A DNA stretch of 64,000 nt from Palsa-504 sp963795795 (GTDB taxonomy: Bacteria; Actinomycetota; Actinomycetes; Streptosporangiales; Streptosporangiaceae). Below the pieces are notes generated by a model that saw nothing but the letters and a program-made list of their open reading frames with translations, had not been told where the DNA came from and made no database searches. Position 1 is the first letter of the stretch. Each line of letters starts with the position of its first letter. Below are positions 35,073 to 44,070 of this stretch, in pieces. Both the position numbers and the translations under genes were made by a program. The stretch is from assembly GCA_963795795.1 (NCBI GenBank), contig CAWCJS010000006.1:334581-398580 (forward strand), read 5' to 3'.

Positions 35073-36977
35073 ATGATTGACGTGACCGCAGAGGCAGCGG
35101 GGGCGTCCGCGGGCCGTGCCGACGCCACGGCCCGCGCGGTGATCGAGTGCGCGGCCGACGCGATCGTCGCCTTCGGCACCGACCGCAGGGTGATGCTGTG
35201 GAACCCGGCGGCCGAGCGGATGTTCGGGTGGACCGCGCCCGAGGTTGTCGGGCTGGAGCCGCAGATCATTCCGGAGGAGCTGAAGGCGGAGCACAACGCG
35301 GTCCTGGAGCGGGTGCGCAGCGGCGGCCAGATCTCCTTTGCGACCCGCCGGATCCGCAAGGACAGCACCGTCATCGACGTGCGGATCGACATCAGCGCGC
35401 TGACCGACAGCGCGGGTGAGGTGACCGGGTGGGTCAGCGTCTGCCACGACGCCGGCGAGGACGTGGCGCGGCACTATATGGCCGAGCGCGTCAGGGTCGT
35501 CCGCAGGCTCGGCGACGTGGTCGCGGAGATGAACGCCCAGCGCGACCTGGAAGCCGTGCTCGACCGCATTGCGGCCAGCCTGCGGGAGCTGACCAGCGCC
35601 GACGCGGGCGGCTTCGTGATCATCGAGGATGACGTGCTCAGGCTGGTCAGCACGGCCGGCCTGCCCGCCAGGCTGCGCGGCCGGACCGCGGCGCTATCCC
35701 GGAGCCTGGTCGGCGAGCTGCTGCGGTCGGGCAAGACGGCCATGATGGCGACCGGGGAATCGGGCGGCTTCGACGACCTGATCTGGTCGGCGCTGCCCGG
35801 GCTGCACACCATCGCGCTCAGCCTGTCGCACGTGGGGGGCCGGCCCTACGGCGCGCTCTACGCGCTGTACAGCCGGCGCGCGCTGAGCCACATCGAGCTT
35901 GAGCTGCTCGAGTTGCTCGCCGGGCACGCCGGGGTGGCGCTGACCAACGCGATGGCCTTCGAGGAGATGGCCAGGCAGCAAGCCCACGAGCGCGCGGTGA
36001 TCGACGGCAGCGCGGACGGCATCGCCGTGCTCGACGAGGCAGGCCTGGTGCGGCAGTGGAATCCGGCCGCGCACCGGATCACCGGGATGCCCGGGGAGCT
36101 CGCAATCGGCAAGCCGCCGCCGTTCCCGCTGCCCGATCCGGGGGCGACACTCACCCACAAGCTGCCGAACGGGCGGTGGCTCGACGTCTTGTGCACCGCG
36201 CTGGCCGGCGGCGGCGAGTTCGTCATCGACTTCCGCGACGTGACCGCGGCCAAGGAGCTTGAGGAGGCCAAGGACCTGTTCCTGGCCACCACGAGCCACG
36301 AGCTGCGCACGCCGATTACCGTGGTCCAGGGCTTCGCCAGCACGCTGGCCACCCGGTGGGACCAGCTCGCGGACGCCGAGCGGCAGGCGGCCGTGCGGAC
36401 CATCGCCGAACGGGCCGGCTCGCTCGGCAGGCTGGTCGAGCAACTGCTGCTCGGCGCGCGCGCCGGAGCCGACCAGCTCCCCGTCCGCAACGGTCCCATC
36501 GACCTGGCCGCCGTCCTGCGCGGCGCTGTCACCGCGTTCCGGCCGCTGTCGGACCGGCACACGATCCTGGCCGACATCCCCGACGACCTGCCGGCCGCGA
36601 TCGGCGACACCATGGCCACCGACATCATCGTCGGGCAGCTGCTGGAGAACGCCTTCAAGTACTCACCCGACGGGGGCACCGTGGTGGTCCGGGCCCGCCC
36701 GGCCGCAGGCTGGATCGAGGTAACGGTCGAGGACGAGGGGATCGGCATCGGCGACGGCGATCATGAGCGCATCTTCGACCGGTTCGTCCAGGGCGAGACG
36801 GGTGACCGGCGGCGGTTCGGCGGCGTGGGCATCGGCCTGTTCATCGTGCGCCGCCTGGCGCAGGCTCAGCACGGCGAGGTGTTCGCGACCTCGCGTCCGG
36901 CCGGGGGCACGATCATGTGCCTGCGCCTGCTTCCCGCCCAGCCCCTGGGATCCGGAGCCGGGCCTCAGGCCCCGTGA
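35073..36977 (+). CDS. PAS-GAF-PAS sensor histidine kinase
   Basis: 634 aa, soluble. An N-terminal PAS domain (LWNPAAERMFGWTAPEVVG), a GAF domain (about 150-290), a second PAS (VRQWNPAAHRITGMPG), then HisKA with H-box SHELRTPITVVQG and HATPase_c with N-box QLLENAFKYSPDGG, DEGIGIG and GGVGIGLFIVRRL. It autophosphorylates on His and should pass the phosphate to a response regulator, but none is adjacent. Its last 13 bases overlap the convergent ABC ATPase gene. Confidence 0.92.
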   Translation: MIDVTAEAAGASAGRADATARAVIECAADAIVAFGTDRRVMLWNPAAERMFGWTAPEVVGLEPQIIPEELKAEHNAVLERVRSGGQISFATRRIRKDSTVIDVRIDISALTDSAGEVTGWVSVCHDAGEDVARHYMAERVRVVRRLGDVVAEMNAQRDLEAVLDRIAASLRELTSADAGGFVIIEDDVLRLVSTAGLPARLRGRTAALSRSLVGELLRSGKTAMMATGESGGFDDLIWSALPGLHTIALSLSHVGGRPYGALYALYSRRALSHIELELLELLAGHAGVALTNAMAFEEMARQQAHERAVIDGSADGIAVLDEAGLVRQWNPAAHRITGMPGELAIGKPPPFPLPDPGATLTHKLPNGRWLDVLCTALAGGGEFVIDFRDVTAAKELEEAKDLFLATTSHELRTPITVVQGFASTLATRWDQLADAERQAAVRTIAERAGSLGRLVEQLLLGARAGADQLPVRNGPIDLAAVLRGAVTAFRPLSDRHTILADIPDDLPAAIGDTMATDIIVGQLLENAFKYSPDGGTVVVRARPAAGWIEVTVEDEGIGIGDGDHERIFDRFVQGETGDRRRFGGVGIGLFIVRRLAQAQHGEVFATSRPAGGTIMCLRLLPAQPLGSGAGPQAP

Positions 36978-37774
36978 TCGCTGTCGTCGGGCTTGTCGCG
37001 GTGGCGGGGCTCGCCGCCGGTGGCCTCCAGGTACGCGTCGATGATGCCCGGGACGTCTTCGCCCTGCATCATGATCTGGCCCTTCTCCAGCCAGATGACC
37101 CGGTTGCAGCTGGCCTCGATCTCGCCCAGGTTGTGCGCGACGAGGAACACGGTCCCCGCCTGCCCGCGGAGTTCCATGATCTTCTCGTGGCTCTTGGCCC
37201 GGAAGTTCGCGTCGCCGGTGGCCAGCGCCTCGTCGATCATCAGGATCTCGTGGCTCTTGGCGGCGGCGATGGAGAACCGCAGCCGCTGGGCCATGCCGGT
37301 GGAGTAGGTGCGCATCGGGTAGTCGACGAAGTTGCCGACCCCGGAGAACTCCACGACGGACTCATAGCTCTCCTTGACCTCCGCCGGGGTCATGCCCATG
37401 GCCAGGCAGCCCAGGACGACGTTCCGCTCCCCGGTGAGATCGTCCATCAGCGCCGCGTTGACGCCCAGCAGGGCGGCCTGCCCGATGGTGTAGACGCAGC
37501 CGCGTTCGGGCGGCAGCAGGCCGGCGATCGCCTGTAGCAGGGTCGACTTGCCCGAGCCGTTCCGGCCGATGATCCCGATGGCGTCGCCGTGGTTGACGAC
37601 GAACGAGACGCCTCTGATGGCGTGGATCTCGCGGACCGAGGGCCGGCGCTGGCGCCTGATCACCCGCATGAGGGCCGTCGCCGCGGTGCCCTTGTCGCCG
37701 CCCGCGCCGTACACGCGGTAGACGACGTGCAGGTCGTCGACGATCACGGTGGGCGCGGGCCCGCTTGCGTTCAC
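36965..37774 (-). CDS. ABC transporter ATP-binding protein, polysaccharide-export (Wzt/TagH) type
   Basis: 269 aa. Walker A is GRNGSGKSTLL, the signature is YSTGMAQRLRFS, and Walker B is ILMIDEALATGD with the D-rich loop of this subfamily, followed by VAHNLGEIEASCNRVIWLEKG. The conserved TYSTGM and DEALATGD strings mark teichoic acid/O-antigen/galactan exporters. No permease gene (Wzm type) lies beside it, so its partner must be elsewhere. Likely energises export of a cell-wall glycan. Confidence 0.9.
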   Translation of the reverse strand: MNASGPAPTVIVDDLHVVYRVYGAGGDKGTAATALMRVIRRQRRPSVREIHAIRGVSFVVNHGDAIGIIGRNGSGKSTLLQAIAGLLPPERGCVYTIGQAALLGVNAALMDDLTGERNVVLGCLAMGMTPAEVKESYESVVEFSGVGNFVDYPMRTYSTGMAQRLRFSIAAAKSHEILMIDEALATGDANFRAKSHEKIMELRGQAGTVFLVAHNLGEIEASCNRVIWLEKGQIMMQGEDVPGIIDAYLEATGGEPRHRDKPDDSDHGA

Positions 37775-37896
37775 GCTGAGACGTTACCGCGCCCCGGCGG
37801 GTGCTGAAGTGCGCGAGTGTTTCCAAGCCACCTGAACGGGGCATTTCCCGCACGTACCGGGTTCGCGCAGGGTCGGATACACGGGCTGGGCCCGAC

Positions 37897-38340
37897 ATGG
37901 AGGTGACTGAGTCGAGCGACCTACTGCTCCCGTTCGCCGCGGCAAGCGTCGGCGTGGCCCGCAGGCGCCTGGTCTCGGACCTGATCCACGCGGGCGTGTG
38001 CGGTGCCGCGGTCACCGACGCGGCGCTGGTGCTGAGCGAACTGCTTAGCAACGCCCTGTGCCACGCGACTCCGCTGCCCGGTTCTGGTTTGCGCGTGAGC
38101 TGGTGCCTGGAGGCGGACTGTGTCCGGGTCTGCGTCACCGACGGCGGCGCGCAGACCGTCCCTGAGCTGGGCGAACCAAATCCGTCCACGACCGGGGGAC
38201 GAGGCTTGCGAATCGTGGAGCGGCTGTCGCTGTGCTGGGGGACGCGTCACGACGACGAGGGCACGACCGTCTGGGCGGAGGTACCCGTCCCGCAGATCAC
38301 CGCGGTCGCCGTGCCGGCGGCGGCCGCCGAGCGCGGTTAG
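37897..38340 (+). CDS. RsbW-type anti-sigma serine kinase (HATPase_c)
   Basis: 147 aa from the ATG at 37897 (the frame is open from 37801). N-box LVLSELLSNALCHATPLP and G-box region GGRGLRIVERLSLCWG show a GHKL ATPase fold of the anti-sigma kinase family. Partner switching with a STAS antagonist is the known mode; a STAS gene follows 110 bp downstream. No sigma factor gene of the SigB/SigF type is adjacent. Confidence 0.83.
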   Translation: MEVTESSDLLLPFAAASVGVARRRLVSDLIHAGVCGAAVTDAALVLSELLSNALCHATPLPGSGLRVSWCLEADCVRVCVTDGGAQTVPELGEPNPSTTGGRGLRIVERLSLCWGTRHDDEGTTVWAEVPVPQITAVAVPAAAAERG

Positions 38341-38451
38341 GCGAGCTCTGGCGCCGTCCGCTGGCGCCGCGCGCCGCGTGCGGTGAACTCTCAGCGTGCG
38401 CTCATGGTAGCTGCCTGGCGCCTGGGCCCCCGGCGCGGTAAGGTTCGGCTC

Positions 38452-38808
38452 GTGGAGCTAGATGTCTCAAGTCGATTTCATGATGATCACACGATCGTGA
38501 CCATCTCCGGGGAAATCGATCTCTATACCGCTCCGCGGCTACACAGCGAGCTCGCCGCCCTGCTGGCTGAGGGCATGCCCGCCCGGGTGGTGATTAACAT
38601 GTCCGGCGTGGAGTTCTGCGACTCCACGGGCATGAACGTGCTGCTGTCCTGCCTGCGCCGCGCGCGCGAGCGCGGCGGCGAGCTGGAGATCGCCGACCCC
38701 AAGCCCGCGGTGCGCAAGATCCTCCAGGTCACCGGGCTCGACTCGGTGTTCACCCTCGTGGAGGACCCGGACGCCATCCGGCCGAAGCCGGTACTGCCGC
38801 ACAACTAG
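38452..38808 (+). CDS. STAS-domain anti-sigma factor antagonist
   Basis: 118 aa from the GTG at 38452. VTISGEIDLYTAPRL and the phosphorylation-site segment VEFCDSTGMNVLL are diagnostic of RsbV/SpoIIAA-like proteins; the serine in DST is the expected kinase target. It probably releases a sigma factor from an RsbW-type kinase such as the product of the preceding gene. Confidence 0.92.
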   Translation: MELDVSSRFHDDHTIVTISGEIDLYTAPRLHSELAALLAEGMPARVVINMSGVEFCDSTGMNVLLSCLRRARERGGELEIADPKPAVRKILQVTGLDSVFTLVEDPDAIRPKPVLPHN

Positions 38809-38839
38809 GCACGGCAACCCCTGACCTAGGATCGGCCCC

Positions 38840-39550
38840 ATGTCAGCAGGGTCGCGATCCGGCGACGTTGCGGTGATCATCCCGGCGCGCGACGAGGCCG
38901 CCCGGATCCAGTCGACCGTGGCGGCGGCGGCCGGGCTCCCCGGCGTGGCGGTTGTCGTGGTGGTCGACGACGGCTCGCGCGACGCCACCGCCGAGCTGGC
39001 CCGGCGCGCGGGCGCGGTCGTAGTCCGGCACGCGAGGAATCGGGGCAAGGGCGCCGCCATGGAAACCGGCGCGGCCGCGGTCCGCACGGTTGACCAGCGG
39101 GAAGCGCGCGAGTCGCCCCGGTACCTGCTGTTCCTGGACGCCGACCTAGGGGGCACCGCCGCGCTAGCCGGGCCGCTGGCCGAGCCGGTCCGGGCCGGCA
39201 CGGCGGACATGACGATCGCCGTGTTCAGCACGACCGTCAAGCTCGGCGGGCACGGCCTGGTCGTGGGGCTGTCGGGCGCCGGGATCCGCCGGGCTACCGG
39301 ATGGCGCCCGGCACAGCCGCTGAACGGGCAGCGCTGCCTGACCCGCTCGGCCTTCGAGGCCGCCCGCCCGCTCGCCCCCGGCTGGGGAGTGGAGACCGGG
39401 CTGACCATCGACCTGCTCCGCCAGGGACTGCGCGTCACCGAGGTCCAGGTCGACCTCGCGCACCGCGCGACCGGCACCGGGCTGCGCGCCCAGCTGCACC
39501 GGGCCCGCCAGCTCGCCGGCGTCGCCTGGGCCCTGGCCGTACGGCCCTGA
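38840..39550 (+). CDS. GT2-family glycosyltransferase
   Basis: 236 aa. IIPARDEAARIQ, VVVVDDGSRDAT and the metal-binding LFLDADLGG are GT-A fold motifs; GQRCLTRSAFEAARPLAPGWGVETGLTIDLLRQG resembles dolichol-phosphate-sugar and glucosyl-3-phosphoglycerate synthases (short ends: GQRCLTRSAF, WGVETGLTID). No membrane helix is present. It transfers a sugar from a nucleotide donor; acceptor unknown. 30 bp before the pheA start. Confidence 0.83.
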   Translation: MSAGSRSGDVAVIIPARDEAARIQSTVAAAAGLPGVAVVVVVDDGSRDATAELARRAGAVVVRHARNRGKGAAMETGAAAVRTVDQREARESPRYLLFLDADLGGTAALAGPLAEPVRAGTADMTIAVFSTTVKLGGHGLVVGLSGAGIRRATGWRPAQPLNGQRCLTRSAFEAARPLAPGWGVETGLTIDLLRQGLRVTEVQVDLAHRATGTGLRAQLHRARQLAGVAWALAVRP

Positions 39551-39580
39551 CGGAGCGGCAATGCTGGCATGATGTGCGCT

Positions 39581-40492
39581 ATGCCAGTTGCCTACCTGGG
39601 ACCCGAGGGCACCTTCTGCCAGGCGGCGCTGCAGGCCGTCGACGCCGCGGCCGAGCAGCTGTCCTGCCCGACCATCCCGGCCGCGCTCGCGGCGGTCCGC
39701 GAGGGCGTGGCCGAGCGCGCGGTGGTCCCCATCGAGAGTTCGGTCGAGGGGGTCGTCACCGCCACCCTCGACGACCTGGCTAGCGGGAACGACCTGGTCA
39801 TCGTGGCCGAATTGCAGATCCCCATCGCGTTCGCGCTGCTGACCGCCCAGGGGACGGCGCTCGGTGACGTCAAGCGGGTCGGCGGTCATCCGCAGTCCAT
39901 GCCGCAGTGCCGCGGCTGGCTGGCCGCGAACCTGCCTGACTGCGAGTGGGTCCCGGTCGCGTCCAACGCCGAGGCGGCCCGGCAGACGGCGGACGGTCAC
40001 CTCGACGCGGCGCTGGCGGGCGCCTTCGCCGCGGGCCGGTACGGTCTGGAGGTTCTCGTCCCCGACGTGCACGACCGGGACAACGCCGTGACCCGCTTTG
40101 TCGTGGTCGCACCGCCCGGCCCGCTGCCGGCCCGGAGCGGGACCGACCGGACCTCGGTCGCCGCGTTCCTGGCCGAGGACCACGCGGGCGCGCTGCTCGA
40201 GATCCTCACCGAATTCGCGGTACGCGGAATCAACCTGACGACGATCCAGTCGCGGCCGACCGGCGACCGGCTCGGCCAGTACTACTTCTTCATCGACTGC
40301 GAGGGTCACATCGACGACGCCCGGGTCGGCGAGGCGCTGATGGGGCTGCGCCGGGTGTGCCGGCAGGTGCGTTTCCTCGGCAGCTACGCGCGGTGCGACG
40401 GCGCCGTGACGCAGGTCAGGCCGGGTACCTCGGATGCCGAATTCGCCGCTGCGGCGGCATGGCTAGGACGGCTGCGCTTCGGGCGTCCGTGA
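39581..40492 (+). CDS. pheA: Prephenate dehydratase PheA
   Basis: 303 aa. The periplasmic-binding-like catalytic domain begins VAYLGPEGTFCQAAL and contains VPIESSVEGVVTATLD and the catalytic-loop NAVTRFVVVA (Thr-Arg-Phe). An ACT domain follows (LAEDHAGALLEILTEFAVRG, GINLTTIQSRP) for phenylalanine feedback control. It makes phenylpyruvate from prephenate. The ATG at 39581 fits the family start; MMCA upstream is unlikely. Confidence 0.95.
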   Translation: MPVAYLGPEGTFCQAALQAVDAAAEQLSCPTIPAALAAVREGVAERAVVPIESSVEGVVTATLDDLASGNDLVIVAELQIPIAFALLTAQGTALGDVKRVGGHPQSMPQCRGWLAANLPDCEWVPVASNAEAARQTADGHLDAALAGAFAAGRYGLEVLVPDVHDRDNAVTRFVVVAPPGPLPARSGTDRTSVAAFLAEDHAGALLEILTEFAVRGINLTTIQSRPTGDRLGQYYFFIDCEGHIDDARVGEALMGLRRVCRQVRFLGSYARCDGAVTQVRPGTSDAEFAAAAAWLGRLRFGRP

Positions 40493-40533
40493 CTCCGGCA
40501 TCGCTCGTTCGGGGAAAAGGGCCTTTTCTTGTC

Positions 40534-41079
40534 TTACAGGTAGGGTCCCGAGCCCGGGCGCTGGACCTGGCCCTCGGCGTCCTGCTGGCTCATCATCCCC
40601 GGCGGGAGCGCCCGGCGCATCTGCTCAAGCTGCGCCCGGGCCGCCATCTGCTGGGCGAACAGCGTGGTCTGGATGCCGTGGAACAGGCCCTCCAGCCAGC
40701 CGACCAGCTGAGCCTGGGCGATGCGCAGCTCGGCCTCGCTCGGCACGTCGTCGTCGGCGAACGGCAGCGACAGCCGCTCCAGCTCGGCGACCAGCTCGGG
40801 CGCGAGGCCGTCTTCCAGCTCCTTGATGGAACTCTCGTGGATCTCCTTGAGCCGGACCCTGCTCTTCTCGTCCAGGGGAGCCGCCCTGACCTCCTCGAGC
40901 AGCTGCCTGATCATGCTGCCGATCCGCATGACCTTGGCCGGCTGCTCGACCATCTCGGTGACCGGGCGCTCACGCCCGCCCTCGGCGCTCTTACCGTCGC
41001 CCGCCATGGCGATGCCGTCGGGGCCGACCACCAGGATCTGCGGGGGCTCGTGGCTTTCCGAATTCATCCCGTCGCTCAT
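40534..41079 (-). CDS. bpa: Bacterial proteasome activator Bpa (DUF2587)
   Basis: 181 aa from the ATG at 41079. A helical core (RIGSMIRQLLEEVRAAPLDE, SIKELEDGLAPELVAELERL, LRIAQAQLVGWLEGLFHGIQ) is followed by AQLEQMRRALPP and a C-terminal GPYL, a variant of the Gly-Gln-Tyr-Leu tail that docks on the 20S proteasome. Bpa (Rv3780) forms a ring that opens the gate without ATP and helps degrade unfolded proteins. In mycobacteria it neighbours an rfbE-type ABC ATPase gene; a similar ATPase lies 3 kb away here. Confidence 0.93.
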   Translation of the reverse strand: MSDGMNSESHEPPQILVVGPDGIAMAGDGKSAEGGRERPVTEMVEQPAKVMRIGSMIRQLLEEVRAAPLDEKSRVRLKEIHESSIKELEDGLAPELVAELERLSLPFADDDVPSEAELRIAQAQLVGWLEGLFHGIQTTLFAQQMAARAQLEQMRRALPPGMMSQQDAEGQVQRPGSGPYL

Positions 41080-41272
41080 GCCCCTAGTCTGTCCGATCCC
41101 GCCGGCTGCTTCCGACCGCAGGGGCAGTTTGCCTGGCCCGGCGCACGGGCACAACTCAGTGCTACGAGGCGAGCGCACTGGGTATCGAAATCGGGCGAAG
41201 TTTGACTTACGCTCGGATTAATGCACGAAACCGCCCGCACGCGCCCACCCGCGCGGACCAGGGGGTGACCAC

Positions 41273-42547
41273 TTGACGACGAACAACGAGACGCCGCAGG
41301 TGTTCGGCGAGGACCTGCCGGGCGATCCCTATTCGTTCCCGGCCTACCCGCACGGGCCGGGGTACGCCCCGCTCCCGGGGGACTACCGGGACGAGCCGGG
41401 GTACGCGGACATTTCCGGCTACCTGCCTGACCCGGGGTACCCGCAGGCGCGGGTCCGGCCGGGGTATCCGTACGACAACGTGGCGGCCCGGCCGCCGCTG
41501 GAGGTCTGGCACGACGCGGACGCTCACCGCGGGTGGGCCCGGGACGACCAGCTGGTGCCCCGGCAGGTCGGCCCGGAATCTGCGTGGGACAGCAACTTGG
41601 GAAGTCCCGGCGTCGGCGCACCGGCCCACGTGCGGCGGCCCGGCCAGGGGTCGGGCTGGCGGCGGAGCCTCTCCCTGGTCACGGGCGGGCTGCTCAGGCT
41701 CGGGGAGTCGAGCGCCGACCTGCGCCGGCGGGACCTGATCAACCGGATCAGGACGCCGGTCGCGGGCGGGCACCACCGGATCGCGGTGCTGAGCCTGAAG
41801 GGCGGCGTGGGCAAGACGACCACGACGGCGGCGCTGGGGGCGACGTTCGCGACGCTGAGGGGTGACCGGGTCGTGGCCGTCGACGCGAACCCCGACCGCG
41901 GCACGCTGTCGGACAAGGTCCGCCTGGAGACGGCGGCAACGATCAGGGACCTGCTGAACGAGCGGGATCAGGTCCGCCGCTACGCCGACGTGCGGGCGTT
42001 CACGTCCCAGGCGCCGAGCCGGCTCGAGGTGCTCGCCTCCGACCGGGATCCGGGAGTCTCGGTGGCCTTCGGCGCCGAGGACTACTGCGACGCGGCGCGC
42101 GTGCTCGAGCACTTCTACTCGATCTGCCTGACCGACTGCGGGACCGGGCTGCTGCACTCGGCCATGTCCGGCGTGCTCCAGCTGGCCGATCAGATCGTGG
42201 TGGTCAGCTCGCCGTCGGTGGACGGCGCGCGGAGCGCCAGCGCCACGCTGGACTGGCTGGAGGCCCACAACTGCGGTGACCTGGTGCGGAACGCTGTCGT
42301 GGTCGTGTCGGCGATCCGGCCCAAGAGCAAGAGCACCGTCGACCTGGACCGGCTCGAGCATCATTTCGCCACCCGGTGCCGGGCCGTGGTCCGGATTCCG
42401 TGGGACCCGCACCTGGAGGAGGGCGCGGAGGTCGAACTCGACCTGCTCGCCAGCCAGACCGCCGACGCGTACCTGGCCCTGGGCGCGCTGGTCGGCGACG
42501 GGCTCGCCTGGCCGCGCAGGCTGACTTATCGTTCCGCGTTACCGTAG
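41273..42547 (+). CDS. MinD/ParA-like P-loop ATPase with Tyr/Pro/Gly-rich N-terminus
   Basis: 424 aa. The first 90 residues are disordered with five PGY-type repeats (GPGYAPLPG, EPGYADISG, DPGYPQAR, RPGYPYD). The ATPase has the deviant Walker A SLKGGVGKTTTT, DANPDRGTLSD and a TDCGTG switch. Such proteins are common next to type VII secretion genes in actinomycetes, but none are seen here. The start must be TTG at 41273, since no ATG or GTG gives this frame. Ends 13 bp before tRNA-Ser(TGA). Function unknown. Confidence 0.85.
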   Translation: MTTNNETPQVFGEDLPGDPYSFPAYPHGPGYAPLPGDYRDEPGYADISGYLPDPGYPQARVRPGYPYDNVAARPPLEVWHDADAHRGWARDDQLVPRQVGPESAWDSNLGSPGVGAPAHVRRPGQGSGWRRSLSLVTGGLLRLGESSADLRRRDLINRIRTPVAGGHHRIAVLSLKGGVGKTTTTAALGATFATLRGDRVVAVDANPDRGTLSDKVRLETAATIRDLLNERDQVRRYADVRAFTSQAPSRLEVLASDRDPGVSVAFGAEDYCDAARVLEHFYSICLTDCGTGLLHSAMSGVLQLADQIVVVSSPSVDGARSASATLDWLEAHNCGDLVRNAVVVVSAIRPKSKSTVDLDRLEHHFATRCRAVVRIPWDPHLEEGAEVELDLLASQTADAYLALGALVGDGLAWPRRLTYRSALP

Positions 42548-42560
42548 TCTGTGGCCTACA

Positions 42561-42647
42561 GGAGGGCTCGCCTAGTGGCCGATGGCGATGGTCTTGAAAA
42601 CCATTGTGGCGGCAACGTCACCGTGGGTTCGAATCCCACGCCCTCCG
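42561..42647 (+). tRNA. tRNA-Ser (TGA)
   Basis: 87 nt. Acceptor GGAGGGC/GCCCTCC, anticodon stem ATGGT/ACCAT with loop CTTGAAA giving anticodon TGA, long variable arm, and GTTCGAATCC in the T arm. CCA not encoded. Confidence 0.96.
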
Positions 42648-42679
42648 CTCTGACCAGGTAAAACCACGCTGGAGGGTCC

Positions 42680-42895
42680 GTGACCGGCCCAGAGCATTAC
42701 CGCGAAGCCGAACGGATAATGCGGGAAATGAGCATTATCGAGGACGGCAGGACGCAGGAAGTTGCCTTGCCGGAGGCCATGGCCGCCGCCCAGGTCCACG
42801 CGATCCTCGCGCTCGCCGGGGCGACCGGGGTGGAAGCAAGGGGCGCCGACGGCCAGGCCTGGACCGAGGTGGCAGGCGTCCCGCGCGGGCGCTAA
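42680..42895 (+). CDS. Small uncharacterised protein (71 aa)
   Basis: GTG start just after CTGGAGGGTCC. The sequence MTGPEHYREAERIMREMS then AAAQVHAILALAGATG resembles short actinomycete proteins of unknown function with the same EHYREAER opening and AAAQVHA.LALA helix. Two amphipathic helices, no motifs. Downstream of tRNA-Ser(TGA). Confidence 0.6.
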   Translation: MTGPEHYREAERIMREMSIIEDGRTQEVALPEAMAAAQVHAILALAGATGVEARGADGQAWTEVAGVPRGR

Positions 42896-42964
42896 CCGGC
42901 TACGACCGCGTTAGGCGCCGACGCCGCCGTCGGCGCCTGGTGGCGGGCGGGTAATCTCGGCGGC

Positions 42965-43990
42965 ATGACGTTGCCGCCCTTCGGCTTCCTCGAGGTCGTC
43001 AGCCGCTGGCAGTTCGCGCCGGTGGTGACGGGCTTCGTCGTGGTGGCGGCGGGTCTGTACCTCTGGGGCGTGCTCAGAGTGCGGCGCCGGCACCCGGCCC
43101 GTCCCTGGCCAGCGTGGCGGACCGCGCTGTTCCTCGGCGGCCTGGCCGTGGTCGTCATCGCGACGCAGAGCGGCGTCGGCGCTTACGACGACGTGCTCTT
43201 CTGGGATCACATGATCCAGCACCTGCTGCTGCTCATGGTCGCCCCGCCGATGCTCGTCCTGGGCCAGCCCGCGACCCTGCTCCTGCACGCGAGCCGGAAC
43301 CCGCTGCACACCTGGACCAAGAAGTTCCTGCGCTCGCGCGTGATCTCCGCGATCACCTGGCCCCCGCTCGTGACGGCGCTGTACGCCGGGGTGATCATCG
43401 GCACGCACCTGACCGGCTTCATGAACCTGGTGCTGGTCAACGAAACGGCGCACGACGGCGAGCACGTCCTGTACCTGGTGGCCGGTTACCTCTACTTCCT
43501 GCCGCTGATCGGGCGCGAGCCCATCCGGTGGAAGGTGTCGTACCCGTCTCGGATCTTCCTCCTCTTCCTGGCCATGCCGGTGGACGCCTTCACCGGCCTG
43601 GCGCTCGGGTCCGAGAGCGGCAACCCGTTCCCCAACATGGCGAACCAGCGCCCGGGCTGGGCGCCGAGCCCGATCAACGACGTGCATATCGGCGGGGCGA
43701 TCATGTGGGTCGGCGGGGCCGGGATCATGTTCGCGCTGACGATGATCGTGTTCTTCGCCTGGAGCCGCGAAAAGCGCAGCGACGGCGGACTCGGCTGGCT
43801 CGAGGTCGCGCGCCGGACGAATTTCGCCACGCTGGTCGATGCGCAGCGCGAGGCGAGCGCAGCCGGCGGGGCACCCGCTACGGCCGCCCCTGCCGCCCCG
43901 GTCGGCCGGGCGGAAAGCGTCGACGACGACGAGCACCTGGCCGCCTATAACGCTTTTCTGGCCCGCCTTAACCAGCAGCATGAGCGCTGA
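42965..43990 (+). CDS. ctaG: Cytochrome c oxidase assembly factor CtaG (caa3 type)
   Basis: 341 aa with about 7 membrane helices. Conserved CtaG features are FWDHMIQHLLLLMVAPPMLVLG (key: DHMIQHLLL), GTHLTGFMNLVL, DGEHVLYLVAGYLYFLPLIG and DVHIGGAIMWVGG, with membrane histidines that may bind copper. It assists copper insertion or assembly of cytochrome oxidase. The C-terminal 50 residues are Ala/Pro-rich cytoplasmic tail. Confidence 0.92.
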   Translation: MTLPPFGFLEVVSRWQFAPVVTGFVVVAAGLYLWGVLRVRRRHPARPWPAWRTALFLGGLAVVVIATQSGVGAYDDVLFWDHMIQHLLLLMVAPPMLVLGQPATLLLHASRNPLHTWTKKFLRSRVISAITWPPLVTALYAGVIIGTHLTGFMNLVLVNETAHDGEHVLYLVAGYLYFLPLIGREPIRWKVSYPSRIFLLFLAMPVDAFTGLALGSESGNPFPNMANQRPGWAPSPINDVHIGGAIMWVGGAGIMFALTMIVFFAWSREKRSDGGLGWLEVARRTNFATLVDAQREASAAGGAPATAAPAAPVGRAESVDDDEHLAAYNAFLARLNQQHER

Positions 43991-44070
43991 AAATCACCGC
44001 GCGACACGCCGGTAGGGTTTTCTAAGCAAATCTACGGTGCAAGCTAGATCAGGCCATAAAGTCCAATGGC

